64,000 bases of DNA from the NCBI GenBank assembly GCA_000155435.1, contig DS990262.1, positions 273,071 through 337,070 of the forward strand. Direction: 5' to 3'. The notes below the pieces were generated by a model. The model was not told the DNA's origin and searched no databases. It saw only the letters and a list, made by a program, of their open reading frames with translations. Both the position numbers and the translations under genes were made by a program. Each line of letters begins with the position of its first letter. Within the stretch, counting starts at the first letter, position 1. Source of the DNA: Clostridiales bacterium 1_7_47FAA. GTDB taxonomy: Bacteria; Bacillota; Clostridia; Lachnospirales; Lachnospiraceae. Below, one piece after another: positions 42,109-51,332 of this stretch.

Positions 42109-42174
42109 AGCGGGTTTTGTGGATAAAGCGGGATGTGTGGATGAAACGGAATGTGCGGATGAAGCGGGATGTGT
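42103..42174. repeat. 18-bp tandem repeats starting at the nahK stop codon
   Basis: Four adjacent units of consensus GGATGAAGCGGGATGTGT at 42103, 42121, 42139 and 42157; a worn continuation runs to about 42195. The TGA stop of nahK is the fourth to sixth base of the first unit, so growth or loss of whole units leaves the protein end unchanged. Confidence 0.88.
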
Positions 42175-42233
42175 AGGTGAAGCATGATCCTGCGGTTAAA
42201 GTAGACTCTGCGGATTAGCAGGATATGAAGGAT

Positions 42234-42286
42234 AAGGACGGCTGCCTGGGGATGTGTAGTATCATCCCGGCGGGGCCGTCCTTTTT
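42234..42286 (+). terminator. Terminator of the host-glycan importer operon
   Basis: AAGGACGGC pairs with GCCGTCCTT, followed by TTT, enclosing a second small stem. The gap between nahK and the next gene (327 bp) holds only the repeats, this terminator and the promoter at 42358. Confidence 0.8.
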
Positions 42287-42357
42287 AATGTGGCAGTGTC
42301 ATAATAAGAAAGTGATGCTTTGTGCAAGGTTTGATATCCGTATTAATATCCCCCCTG

Positions 42358-42386
42358 TTGTGTGGTTCATGAAATTGTGATATATT
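42358..42386 (+). promoter_or_regulatory. Possible promoter of the CdaR-like regulator
   Basis: TTGTGT and TATATT with a 17-bp spacer, about 50 bp before the start codon. Confidence 0.45.
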
Positions 42387-42435
42387 TTTTTTACTATGTA
42401 CAATCAACCGGATACCTGATATGCGGAGGATAATC

Positions 42436-43662
42436 ATGCTACTAAATACAACTACCACCACCAGCATTCTCAAAAAATTAGAACCACTGATTCCATATCC
42501 TATCAATATCATGAATTGTGAAGGGATGATTGTCAATTCTTCTGTTGCGGAGCATATAGGAGAAGTGAATACTGCTGCGTGTAAGTATATGGAGCAGACA
42601 CATATCCCTAATCCGTTACAGCCTTTAGGAGATACGGACATGGTGACATCCATGTGCCATATGATTGTTCGGGGCCACATGATAGGTGCAATTGAACTGG
42701 AAAAGCTGCCCGCCGCTGATAATACCTATTTAGTCCTGGCCAAAACTGTTGCAGAATTAATGCTGGAACAGGAGTATTTGATGGATGAACAGAAAGGGAA
42801 CACCTCGTCTCTTAATGATATTCTGGCAATACTGGTTGGGGTCCATCCGTTAGATAGTTCTCAACTCATTGCTGATTTACAGCAGCATGGAGTTGAACTG
42901 TCAATTCCCCGTACCAGTTTATTTATCCAGCTTTCTAAATTCGATATACTGGAACAGCCCCTTGAGAGCCGGAAGCTGGTTCTTGACCAAAAGCAGTATC
43001 AATATTCTGTAAAACAATTTTTGAATCAGCTGCCAAGTTATTTCTATCTTAAGCAGGATTTGGTGTTATCAGATTTACAGGAACAAAATGCGGTTATCTT
43101 ATCTGTAAACAGGAAAGAGAATCCAGAAGTTAATGCCCTATATCTTTTTGAATTATGTACCAGGCTGACGGAAATCGCAAAAAGGGAATATTGCCTGGCG
43201 CTGCATGCAGTCATTGGAATTCAATGTAACAAGTTTTCTGATTATGAGAGGCAATATGAACAGTTGATATTACGGCTTTCTTCAGGCCGGCTGCTTTTTC
43301 CGGAAAGAAGTGTGTTTTTGGGTAATTCTATTGTACTTGGTAATTTTATTGCACACAGCTCTAAGAAGGTGCTTCAGAATATAGTTACCTATGTGTATGG
43401 GCGGTTACTTGTCTCTAAAATGAGCAGGATACTGCTGGATACTCTTGGAATGTTCTTTGAATGTGAGCTTAACTTAACATTGACAGCACAGAAACTCTAT
43501 ACGCATAGGAATACATTACAGAAACGGTTTGATAAAATTGAGAAACTTACAGGATTCTCGATTCACAATGCGGATGGACTTCTTACCCTCCGTCTGGCAT
43601 TTCTTTGCCACAACTATCTGGAGGCCGGTGGAATACATTTTACGTACTCTGAGAACGAATGA
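42436..43662 (+). CDS. CdaR/PucR-type transcriptional regulator
   Basis: A 408-residue activator-type regulator. The N-terminal third (PYPINIMNCEGMIVNSS, then MCHMIVRGHMIGAIELEK) resembles the sugar-diacid recognition domain of CdaR. The C-terminal 60 residues form the PucR-type helix-turn-helix (LNLTLTAQKLYTHRNTLQKR followed by FDKIEKLTGFSI). ATG at 42436 follows GCGGAGG. CdaR itself senses glucarate and related diacids, so a diacid or similar effector is plausible here. It lies just upstream of, and codirectional with, the six-gene operon starting at 43852, which it probably controls; a terminator separates them. Confidence 0.82.
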   Translation: MLLNTTTTTSILKKLEPLIPYPINIMNCEGMIVNSSVAEHIGEVNTAACKYMEQTHIPNPLQPLGDTDMVTSMCHMIVRGHMIGAIELEKLPAADNTYLVLAKTVAELMLEQEYLMDEQKGNTSSLNDILAILVGVHPLDSSQLIADLQQHGVELSIPRTSLFIQLSKFDILEQPLESRKLVLDQKQYQYSVKQFLNQLPSYFYLKQDLVLSDLQEQNAVILSVNRKENPEVNALYLFELCTRLTEIAKREYCLALHAVIGIQCNKFSDYERQYEQLILRLSSGRLLFPERSVFLGNSIVLGNFIAHSSKKVLQNIVTYVYGRLLVSKMSRILLDTLGMFFECELNLTLTAQKLYTHRNTLQKRFDKIEKLTGFSIHNADGLLTLRLAFLCHNYLEAGGIHFTYSENE

Positions 43663-43701
43663 ACTGAAAATTATATAAAAAGTATATTTTTCTTAAAAAG
43701 T

Positions 43702-43746
43702 CCGCAAAGGTATTGTTCAAATGGATAATGCTTTTGTGGCTTTTTT
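43702..43746 (+). terminator. Terminator of the CdaR-like gene
   Basis: CCGCAAAGGTATT pairs with AATGCTTTTGTGG along 13 positions, three of them G-U, followed by CTTTTTT. Confidence 0.75.
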
Positions 43747-43851
43747 GCTGTATATGGTATCCTATTGCACAATGATTTTGCAGATATAAACTGATATTAT
43801 GAATATAATGATTAAGCCGGCGGACAATTAAAAATCATGAGGAGGTATAGT

Positions 43852-45252
43852 ATGACAGAGTACACAAAGGGATTATGTGATTTTATTACAAATCTGAAAT
43901 TTGAACATTTAGCTCCGGAATTAACGGACAAGGCCAAGAAACTCACTTTGCATGTTGTAGGTGCCGCGCTGTCTGGAAGAACCCTTCCCACGGCAGTCAG
44001 TGCAAGGACTGCGGCAAGAGCTGTTGTCGGAACGCAAGCGGATCTGATGTCTACTATGTGGGGGGAATCAGGAAAAGTCCCTATGCACGGAGCAGTCATG
44101 GCCAATGCTACTGCCGCCGATACACTGGACTGGGAAGACTGTAGTTTCACGGGCCATCCCAGCGCCCATCTGATTTCTGTCTCAATGGCAATGACGGAGG
44201 CAATGCATCTTACGGGCAAGGATTATATCACTGCGGTAATTGGTGGTTTTGAGATTTATCAGCGGGTAGCCTGTTACATTCAGCCTACGTTGGATTATGA
44301 TACGACTAAGTATGGATGGGGGCTTGGATCCTGGCAGATTTTTGCCAGCGCAGCTCCGGCAGGAAAGCTGTTAAATTGTAATGCGGACCAGTTTAACCTG
44401 CTTCTTGGTGCAACTGGATGTTCTACCCCCGTGGTCAATGCAATACTCGCCCTTCAAGGCTCTGACTTTTATCATCTCCAGTATGCGATTACCGGCCTGA
44501 CTGGAACCATGCTGGCAGGAATGGCAAAGCGGAATGAGTTAGATAATATTTATAATATCATGGATGGGGAATCCGGATATCCCATGATGATGCGTGGATT
44601 TGCCAACGAGGGATGGATAGACCGCAATCTTGGGACAGAGTATCTGTTTGGACAGCTCCTGCTTAAGCATTGGCCTGCCAATATGTGGATTCAGACTCCC
44701 CTGGACTGTCTTGACCACCTGAAGACAGAACATGGTTTTAATGCAGAGGATATTGAGGAAATTTTCATGACTCCTACCTACGAGGAGCGTGATAAGTTTA
44801 GCTGGGATGGTTATGCCAGCTGCCGTGATGCGCAGTTCAGCGTCCCTTACTGCCTGGCGGCTTATCTGCTGCGCGGTGAACCAGGGGCGAACTGGTACAG
44901 GGCGGATGGTCTGGCTGACAAGGAACTGCTGGAGATGGCTTCCCGGGTGAAGCTGGACCCGGATCGGCTGCAGACGCTGCCTGAAGCATTTAAAATGTTC
45001 ACGGAAGGCTCATTCCCCACTACCGGCATGCGTGTTACATTGAAGGACGGACAGCAGTTCGAAGTGACGCTGCCATTCCCTAAAGGACATCCTCAGAATC
45101 CATTTGATTGGGAGGATGTTGAACAGACATTCCGGTCAGGAGCGCGGGCAGTTAATCTGCCGGAGGATAAGATTCAACGCTTCATCGATTTATGCAAGAA
45201 GATAGACCAGCTGGATGATATGTCCGAATTGGCAGAATGTCTGTCTCTGTAA
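43852..45252 (+). CDS. MmgE/PrpD-family protein
   Basis: A 466-residue cytoplasmic protein of the MmgE/PrpD fold. Segments GAALSGRTLPTAVSARTAAR, GAVMANATAADTLDWEDCSF and PSAHLISVSMAMTEAM follow the family's helical domain, and YASCRDAQFSVPYCLAAYLL the later active-site region. Members include 2-methylcitrate dehydratase, cis-aconitate decarboxylase and iminodisuccinate epimerase, so the reaction is a dehydration, decarboxylation or epimerisation of a polycarboxylic acid. No 2-methylcitrate synthase or lyase gene is nearby, so the propionate pathway is unlikely. AGGAGG precedes ATG at 43852. First gene of a six-gene operon. Confidence 0.88.
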   Translation: MTEYTKGLCDFITNLKFEHLAPELTDKAKKLTLHVVGAALSGRTLPTAVSARTAARAVVGTQADLMSTMWGESGKVPMHGAVMANATAADTLDWEDCSFTGHPSAHLISVSMAMTEAMHLTGKDYITAVIGGFEIYQRVACYIQPTLDYDTTKYGWGLGSWQIFASAAPAGKLLNCNADQFNLLLGATGCSTPVVNAILALQGSDFYHLQYAITGLTGTMLAGMAKRNELDNIYNIMDGESGYPMMMRGFANEGWIDRNLGTEYLFGQLLLKHWPANMWIQTPLDCLDHLKTEHGFNAEDIEEIFMTPTYEERDKFSWDGYASCRDAQFSVPYCLAAYLLRGEPGANWYRADGLADKELLEMASRVKLDPDRLQTLPEAFKMFTEGSFPTTGMRVTLKDGQQFEVTLPFPKGHPQNPFDWEDVEQTFRSGARAVNLPEDKIQRFIDLCKKIDQLDDMSELAECLSL

Positions 45253-45285
45253 CCGTTAAAAAATAATACATTGGGGGAATATGAA

Positions 45286-46347
45286 GTGAAGAAAATTGCA
45301 GTTATAGGCACAGGCGGCACAGGATATACGGTAGCTGCAGAGCTTTCCATGCGAGGCCATAAGGTCTGGCTGTGCAGCACAGGGATGGAGGAAAATCCAA
45401 TAAAGTCCACGGAATATTCAAAGACAATGGAACTTACCGGTGCAGTGCAGGGGAGTGCTGTAATCCATGCGGTTACCAATGATATACAGACAGCGCTGGC
45501 TGATGTTGAATTAGTCATCTGCTGTACGGTTTCCAACTGGGATGAGGATGTGGCGCGTATTATTGCTCCATATATCATGCCGGGCAGTAAGGTGCTTTTA
45601 AGCGCCGGAAACCTGGGTTCGCTTATTTATTACAGGGTTTTTAAGGAATGTGCCGCAGAAAATATCATTGTTGGAGAGACATCGGGTAATCTGTTTTCCT
45701 GCAGGCGACCGGATGAAAATACAGTTTTAATCGGCAATGCCTATGGCCCTAAAGATGCTGCTGCATTCCCGGCCCGGAATACGCCGTGTCTGATTGAGGC
45801 ATTTAAGGATGTGTATGAGTTAACTCCATCCAGCTGTATATTAGAGGCTGCATTTAGTGCGCCCAATCTATTAAGCCATATTTCGCTAACCCTGGTAAAT
45901 GCAGGTGCGATTGAAAATAGCAGGGAACCTTATTACATTTTTAAGCAGGGGATATGCCGGAGTACCATCAATCTGGCAGACGGACTTTGGAAGGAGAAAA
46001 AGGCGGTTATGGATGCCCTGGGTTTCCACTGTGCTCCATCTCCATCCAATTCATTCCGGAAGTATGCCAATCAGGATATTCATGAGTTTGACCATTTTAA
46101 GGATCTTGAGGGGCCGGACAGCCTGACTGTAAGGCATATTACGGAGGATATCCCTATTTTGGGCTGCCTGTTTTTGTCTGTCGCAAGGGCAGTGGGAGTG
46201 GAGACCCCGCTATATGCATCGATGGTGAAGGTGGCAGAAGCCATCAATCAGACAAATTACTATGAACAGGGACGGACAACGGAAAATCTGGGAATTGGAC
46301 ATCTTCGCGGAATCCAGATTCCACAGTATTTCCAGCAGGCGGACTGA
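45286..46347 (+). CDS. Opine (octopine/nopaline) dehydrogenase-family protein
   Basis: A 353-residue NAD(P)-dependent enzyme. The Rossmann start KKIAVIGTGGTGYTVAAELS is clear. The helical C-terminal domain has HISLTLVNAGAIENSREPYY, the pattern of the octopine/nopaline dehydrogenase family with its conserved His, Asn and Glu. These enzymes join or split an amino acid and a keto acid through a C-N bond. A GTG at 45286 is chosen as start because GGGGGAA stands 8 bp upstream; TTG at 45271 is an alternative. Together with the PrpD-fold neighbour and the acid permease it suggests breakdown of an opine-like imino acid (inference). Confidence 0.75.
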   Translation: MKKIAVIGTGGTGYTVAAELSMRGHKVWLCSTGMEENPIKSTEYSKTMELTGAVQGSAVIHAVTNDIQTALADVELVICCTVSNWDEDVARIIAPYIMPGSKVLLSAGNLGSLIYYRVFKECAAENIIVGETSGNLFSCRRPDENTVLIGNAYGPKDAAAFPARNTPCLIEAFKDVYELTPSSCILEAAFSAPNLLSHISLTLVNAGAIENSREPYYIFKQGICRSTINLADGLWKEKKAVMDALGFHCAPSPSNSFRKYANQDIHEFDHFKDLEGPDSLTVRHITEDIPILGCLFLSVARAVGVETPLYASMVKVAEAINQTNYYEQGRTTENLGIGHLRGIQIPQYFQQAD

Positions 46348-46397
46348 TTCTGGCAGGACCGTGCCGATGCACGGAAAAATGAAAGGGGAAAAGTGGA

Positions 46398-47876
46398 GTG
46401 GCGGAAAAAATAGCTGTGAAAAAGAACATTTCATATATACAGTATTTTCATATTATAGTCTCTATCTTATTAATGTTTGGTTTTGGTTATCTTCCTACAT
46501 TCTCAACAGTAACAAGGGTCGGGATGAAGCTTTTAGGAGTGTTTTTGGGGGCGGTCTACGCTTATTCTACATGCGAAATCATCTGGCCCTCCTTGATGGC
46601 AATCATTGCGTTCGGACTGACCGGTTATCCTGAGAGCATGGCGGCTGGTATCACATCCATGATGGGCAGCTCCCTTGTGTTTCAAATCATCACACAGTAC
46701 TTTACAATCGGAGCCATAGTCATATATGGCGTAGGCAGATGGTTTGTCCGTAAAACCCTGTCAAGAAAGGTTTTTATCGGAAGACCTCTTTTTTACACGT
46801 GGTGCTTCATGTTTGTGTTCATGTGGTCCTGTATTGTTTTGGATACGATCCCAATGTTTCTGCTGCTTTACAGCGTTTGGAATGACATTGCTGATTCCTG
46901 CGGTTATGATAAGGACAGCACGTTCCGGTACTATGGGTTTGGCGGGATCCTGGTGTCGCTGCTTTTGGGGGTTTCCATGATGCCATACCAGGGCTGGCAG
47001 CTGGGTCTGGCTACAAGCTGGGCTAATATGACAGGTTCAAAAATTAATTTGGGACAGATGTTTCTCTGTACATCAGTCATTGGTACAACTGTAATTTCGG
47101 GGTATGTCATCTTGGGCGCAAAACTTTTCAAGGTGGATTTTTCCAGAATGGGAACCTTTGATGTAGATAAGCTGGGGGAGGAAAGCAGGCATCTGCGCCC
47201 CAGGGCTAAACGTATTATGGCAGTTTACCTTGTTACGGTTCTTTTGTCACTTTATACAGGTACATTTCCGGGTACTGTTATTACAAACTTTATAGAGAAC
47301 ATACTGACGGTCCCCGGCCTGTTCTGTCTTTGTACGGTGCTGTTGATGATTATACCCGGAGGCGAAAATGATGGAAAGCCTGCTATCATATTCAATGATA
47401 TAAAGAATAGTGATGCGGCGGTCAGCTGGCCTGTCATATTCATGTGTGCGGTTACAATCCCATTGGCCGGTTCATTGACATCGGAGGCTACCGGGATTGT
47501 TCCCTGGCTGACCAGTGTTTTTACACCGGTATTTGCAGGACGCAGCCCTGTATTCATCATGATTTTTACGATTATTTTCATGATATTCCTGACAAATGTT
47601 GGCTCAAATATTGCTCTTGGAAATGCCATGATTCCAGTAATCAGTCCATTTATACTTGCTTCAGGAGTAAATCCCATGTTTTTTGGCTGTGCGCTGGTTT
47701 ACGCTGCCAACATAGGCATATTCCTGCCGGGTTCCTCTGCTCCGGCCTCCATATTCCATGGCCGCAGTGAAATCCCAAATGCAAGGCTTCGCAGTAAAGC
47801 CACCATGCTGGGCATTGTACTGCACATGATTGTCTCCTGTATCGTGTTTACTACGGCTTTTCTCATAACTAATTAA
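46398..47876 (+). CDS. SLC13/DASS-type anion permease
   Basis: A 492-residue membrane protein with about 12 helices, starting with GTG at 46398 after GGGGA. Two related halves are visible; the second has FLTNVGSNIALGNAMIPVIS and YAANIGIFLPGSSAPASIFHG, matching the paired Ser-Asn-Thr/Gly substrate loops of divalent anion:sodium symporters. Such permeases carry di- and tricarboxylates. It is the only transporter in the operon, so it should import the substrate of the PrpD-like and opine-dehydrogenase-like enzymes. The family could also be read as a distant Na/H-antiporter relative. Confidence 0.75.
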   Translation: MAEKIAVKKNISYIQYFHIIVSILLMFGFGYLPTFSTVTRVGMKLLGVFLGAVYAYSTCEIIWPSLMAIIAFGLTGYPESMAAGITSMMGSSLVFQIITQYFTIGAIVIYGVGRWFVRKTLSRKVFIGRPLFYTWCFMFVFMWSCIVLDTIPMFLLLYSVWNDIADSCGYDKDSTFRYYGFGGILVSLLLGVSMMPYQGWQLGLATSWANMTGSKINLGQMFLCTSVIGTTVISGYVILGAKLFKVDFSRMGTFDVDKLGEESRHLRPRAKRIMAVYLVTVLLSLYTGTFPGTVITNFIENILTVPGLFCLCTVLLMIIPGGENDGKPAIIFNDIKNSDAAVSWPVIFMCAVTIPLAGSLTSEATGIVPWLTSVFTPVFAGRSPVFIMIFTIIFMIFLTNVGSNIALGNAMIPVISPFILASGVNPMFFGCALVYAANIGIFLPGSSAPASIFHGRSEIPNARLRSKATMLGIVLHMIVSCIVFTTAFLITN

Positions 47877-47902
47877 GTCTGATTGGAGGAATTGAAAAAT
47901 AT

Positions 47903-49180
47903 ATGGACAAAGTAGCCATTATTGGCTTTGGTTCTGCCGGATACAACGGAGCGAAGGAAGTGAGGAAACGGTCTCCGGAGGCAGTGATTGATATTTATTC
48001 CGACACTGGCCTTGGGCCGTATAATCCGATGCTGACCACCTACTATGTAAAAAATGCCATTCCTTATGATGCGCTTTTTCCGTTCGGTACCCTGGAAGGA
48101 ATCTGCAGGGATCTGAATTTGAATTATCACATGAATCAGCCGGTTACAGGAATTATACCGGAAGAGAAAATCCTGTGTTTTGCTGATGACAGCCATGTGC
48201 GGTATGACCGGATTTTAATCAGTACGGGGGCATCTGCCGTCATGCCTCCTATCCCAGGATTAAATCTGCCCGGAGTATTCAAAATGCGTACTGTCCAGGA
48301 TGCCGTCTGTTTGAAGGAGATGTTAGAAAGCGGAACAGTCAAACGTGGTATTGTGATAGGTGCCTCCTGGGTCGGTATCAAGATTGTGGAAAATATGGTG
48401 GAACGCAATATTCACTGCACATTGGTGGATGGTGCGGACTGGATGTTCTATACGGCGGCGTTTGAGGAAACTGCAAAGCGCACCCAAAGGGATTTGGAGG
48501 CTAAAGGGGTAGGGGTGCATTGTGGGCAGATGCTTTCGCACATTGAGGAAGGAGAAGACGGACAGCTTACCGCCGTTATGCAGAGTGGCCGGCGTTTCAC
48601 CGCGGACATCGTGGCTGTATGCATTGGTGTGCGTATGAATGTCGGTTTTCTGCGGGAAAGCGGTCTGGCTTTGAACCGGGGGGTTCTGGTAGACCGGCGG
48701 ATGGAAACCAACTATGAAGGAATCTATGCAGCGGGTGACTGCTGCGAAGCATATGATATCCAAAGCAACACACAGCGAAATATTGGTCTTTGGTTTAACG
48801 CGGTTGAACAGGGCAAGGTGGCTGGTGCAAATATGGCGGGTGGACACATGGAGTTTGGCGCCAATGTCCTGGTTAATCTGGCCCACTATCTGGATTATGA
48901 TTTCATCAGTATTGGGGACGTCAGCTCCTGCTGCAGGCAGGATGAGGTTTATGAATATGAGGACTGCCGCTATTATATCCGCGCCATCCGTAATGGGAAG
49001 TCCATTAAGTGTATGAATATAATCGGTTCATCAGATAGCAACGGTATTGTAAAGAACGCGTTTATAAAATCCATCGAAAATCCAGAAGCAGGGTTAAGTA
49101 TACAGACCATCTGTTATCTGAAAGATAAAGGATTTCCCAATGACTTTATTAACTTCTTAGGAGGAAGATGCCTTGACTGA
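47903..49180 (+). CDS. FAD-dependent NAD(P)H oxidoreductase (pyridine nucleotide-disulfide fold)
   Basis: A 425-residue flavoprotein. The FAD-binding loop is VAIIGFGSAGYNGAKEV and the NAD(P)H loop GIVIGASWVGIKIVENMV; the second FAD contact reads YEGIYAAGDCCEA. The redox-active CxxxxC of disulfide reductases is missing, so it resembles the NirB-like or ferredoxin-reductase branch. It overlaps the molybdoenzyme gene by 8 bp, so the two are translationally coupled. The likely role is to pass electrons between NAD(P)H and the iron-sulfur and molybdenum subunits downstream. Confidence 0.85.
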   Translation: MDKVAIIGFGSAGYNGAKEVRKRSPEAVIDIYSDTGLGPYNPMLTTYYVKNAIPYDALFPFGTLEGICRDLNLNYHMNQPVTGIIPEEKILCFADDSHVRYDRILISTGASAVMPPIPGLNLPGVFKMRTVQDAVCLKEMLESGTVKRGIVIGASWVGIKIVENMVERNIHCTLVDGADWMFYTAAFEETAKRTQRDLEAKGVGVHCGQMLSHIEEGEDGQLTAVMQSGRRFTADIVAVCIGVRMNVGFLRESGLALNRGVLVDRRMETNYEGIYAAGDCCEAYDIQSNTQRNIGLWFNAVEQGKVAGANMAGGHMEFGANVLVNLAHYLDYDFISIGDVSSCCRQDEVYEYEDCRYYIRAIRNGKSIKCMNIIGSSDSNGIVKNAFIKSIENPEAGLSIQTICYLKDKGFPNDFINFLGGRCLD

Positions 49181-51332
49181 ATTGGAAAAAAAACTGAAAG
49201 CAAAAATACCCGGTGATGACACTGGCATAGAAATCCGGCATTCCCTCTGCGCAATCTGCAGCCCCAGCCATCACTGTGGCCTGGACTGCTATGTAAAGGA
49301 CGGAAAGATAATCCGGGTGGAAGGAACGCCTGAACATCCTTACAGCCATGGTAAACTCTGCACCAAGGGTTCTTCCCAGCGTAATTATATTTACCGGGAG
49401 GACCGTATCAGGACACCGCTGCGCCGTGTAGGAGAGCGTGGAGAGGGTAAGTTTGAACCAATCAGCTGGGATGAAGCATACCATCTCATTGCAGAGGGGC
49501 TGAATAAGGTGAAGGAAGAATACTCGCCTCATTCCGTGGCCTTTTACAGCGGATACTCTAAGTGGTACCGTCCAATTTTCCATCGGTTCGCCCATGTGTT
49601 CGGCAGTGTGAATTTCGGCACGGATGACAGTGTCTGTGCTGTCTCTAAAAAGATTGCTGACAAGGTGACGGCAGGATGCGAGGGTTCGGCAGATTTAGCG
49701 CATGCTAATACATTCCTGGGCTGGAATTATGACGGCTACTATTCCCACCATCTGTCGGTGGAAGGGGTGCGCAGGTTTAAAGAACGTGGAGGAAAGGTCA
49801 TTATCATTGATATCCGTGATACACCTGCAGCAAAAAATCTGGCTGATATATTCTTACATATTAATCCGGGTACGGATGGCGCCTTGGCCTTAGGTATGGC
49901 CAGGCTGATTATAGAAAATGGCTGGGCCGATATGGATTATGTAGAAAAATATACATATGGCTTTGAAGCGTACAAGACATTGGTCCAGGAGTACCCATTG
50001 GACAAGGTCAGCGGGATTACGGGTATTAAACCAGAGGACATCTACGAAGCGACAAAACTTTTTGCCACCAATGGTCCGGCCAGTACTAATTATTCCGCTT
50101 CTGCACTTGTTCACCATATCAATGGCTTTAACGCACACAGGGCAGTCCTGTGTCTGGCTGCCTTGACAGGGAACTTTGACAGAGCTGGCGGCAATTACCC
50201 GGAACCGGCCTCTTTCCTTCGCCAATCCGCGGGATTTAAAACCAGGGATGAAGATTTCAGGACCTGCCGCGAACCAGATGGGCCTGCACGTATCGGTGCC
50301 GGGCGTTTTCCGCTGTGGGATACTAAGTTTAATGAATTCCAAGCCATGGACCTGATTAGACAGATGGAGGAGGAAACACCTTATCCTGTTAAGGCCATAT
50401 TTGCCCTGGGCCTGAATGCCAAAATGTTTCCGGAGACAGACAGGCTTTTGGAGGTCATGAAGCGAAAACTGGATTTTATCGTGGATGTGGACCTTTTTAT
50501 GACTACATCGGCAAATTATGCTGATATCGTACTGCCGGCCTGTACCTCTGTAGAGCGCAGTGAACTGAAATGCTATGCAGGCGGATATCTTTTTTATACT
50601 AAACCGGCGATACAGCCATTGTATGAATCCAAGTCTGATGTGGACATTCTCTGTGAACTTGCCAATGTCATGAAGCTGGACGATGAACTGTTAAAAAAAG
50701 GCTATGAGGCCTGTCTGGACTGGATGATTGACGGCTGTGGCCTGACGATTGGGGATTTGAAGAAAAGTGATTTACCTGTTAAAGTGCCGACAGCCGTATG
50801 GCCGGTACAGCCAGGTGGATGTTTAAAAAATGGTTTTAATACCCCGACAGGAAAATTCGAATTTTATTCCATGACAATAGCAGCAGTAGATTCCCGATTT
50901 GGCCTGGACCCGCTGCCCAGCTACCGGGATCCCCTGGATGATCAGAACAGTCCTGAAATGAAGGAAAAGTATCCCTTCTATCTTTGCACGGGCGCCCGCA
51001 TGCCTTATGCAATCCACTCACGTGTCCATGAGACCCCATGGCTTCGCAGCCTGCGGCCACATCCTACCTGTGAAATCAACTGTCAGGATGCCGACAGATT
51101 GGGGCTTATGGATGGGGATGATGTGACATTGTCCAGTCCATATGGTGAAATACACATGATGGTCAAAGTCACAGGTAAAATTAAACCAGGTGTAATCCTT
51201 GCCCTGCATGGCTATACAGAGGCCAATGTAAACAACCTCATCGGACGTAACCATCTGGATCCATATACCGGTTTTCCTGGATATAAAGGAATGCGTTGCA
51301 ATATCAGTAAAAGTGAGGAGACGGAAGAATGA
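49173..51332 (+). CDS. Molybdopterin oxidoreductase, catalytic subunit (DMSO reductase family)
   Basis: A 719-residue molybdenum (or tungsten) enzyme with bis-MGD cofactor. N-terminal cysteines Cys26, Cys29, Cys35 and Cys63 (LCTKG) would hold a 4Fe-4S cluster, with a wider gap between the second and third than usual. FGTDDSVCAVSKK places Cys155 as the probable metal ligand. Later parts include FVDVDLFMTTSANYADIVLP-like text (MTTSANYADIVLPACTSVER) and the C-terminal dinucleotide-binding domain DADRLGLMDGDDVTLSSPYG. No twin-arginine signal is present, so it works in the cytoplasm. TTG at 49173 is the start, after TAGGAGG. The substrate is unknown. Confidence 0.9.
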   Translation: MTELEKKLKAKIPGDDTGIEIRHSLCAICSPSHHCGLDCYVKDGKIIRVEGTPEHPYSHGKLCTKGSSQRNYIYREDRIRTPLRRVGERGEGKFEPISWDEAYHLIAEGLNKVKEEYSPHSVAFYSGYSKWYRPIFHRFAHVFGSVNFGTDDSVCAVSKKIADKVTAGCEGSADLAHANTFLGWNYDGYYSHHLSVEGVRRFKERGGKVIIIDIRDTPAAKNLADIFLHINPGTDGALALGMARLIIENGWADMDYVEKYTYGFEAYKTLVQEYPLDKVSGITGIKPEDIYEATKLFATNGPASTNYSASALVHHINGFNAHRAVLCLAALTGNFDRAGGNYPEPASFLRQSAGFKTRDEDFRTCREPDGPARIGAGRFPLWDTKFNEFQAMDLIRQMEEETPYPVKAIFALGLNAKMFPETDRLLEVMKRKLDFIVDVDLFMTTSANYADIVLPACTSVERSELKCYAGGYLFYTKPAIQPLYESKSDVDILCELANVMKLDDELLKKGYEACLDWMIDGCGLTIGDLKKSDLPVKVPTAVWPVQPGGCLKNGFNTPTGKFEFYSMTIAAVDSRFGLDPLPSYRDPLDDQNSPEMKEKYPFYLCTGARMPYAIHSRVHETPWLRSLRPHPTCEINCQDADRLGLMDGDDVTLSSPYGEIHMMVKVTGKIKPGVILALHGYTEANVNNLIGRNHLDPYTGFPGYKGMRCNISKSEETEE

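Noticed and set aside
41996-42187. A small protein encoded across the 18-bp repeats after nahK
   Set aside because: It overlaps nahK in another frame and has no ribosome binding site; the acidic repeat peptide is a by-product of the DNA array.
43852-45252. PrpD-like gene as part of the 2-methylcitrate cycle
   Set aside because: No methylcitrate synthase, lyase or propionyl-CoA gene is nearby, and the operon content is quite different.
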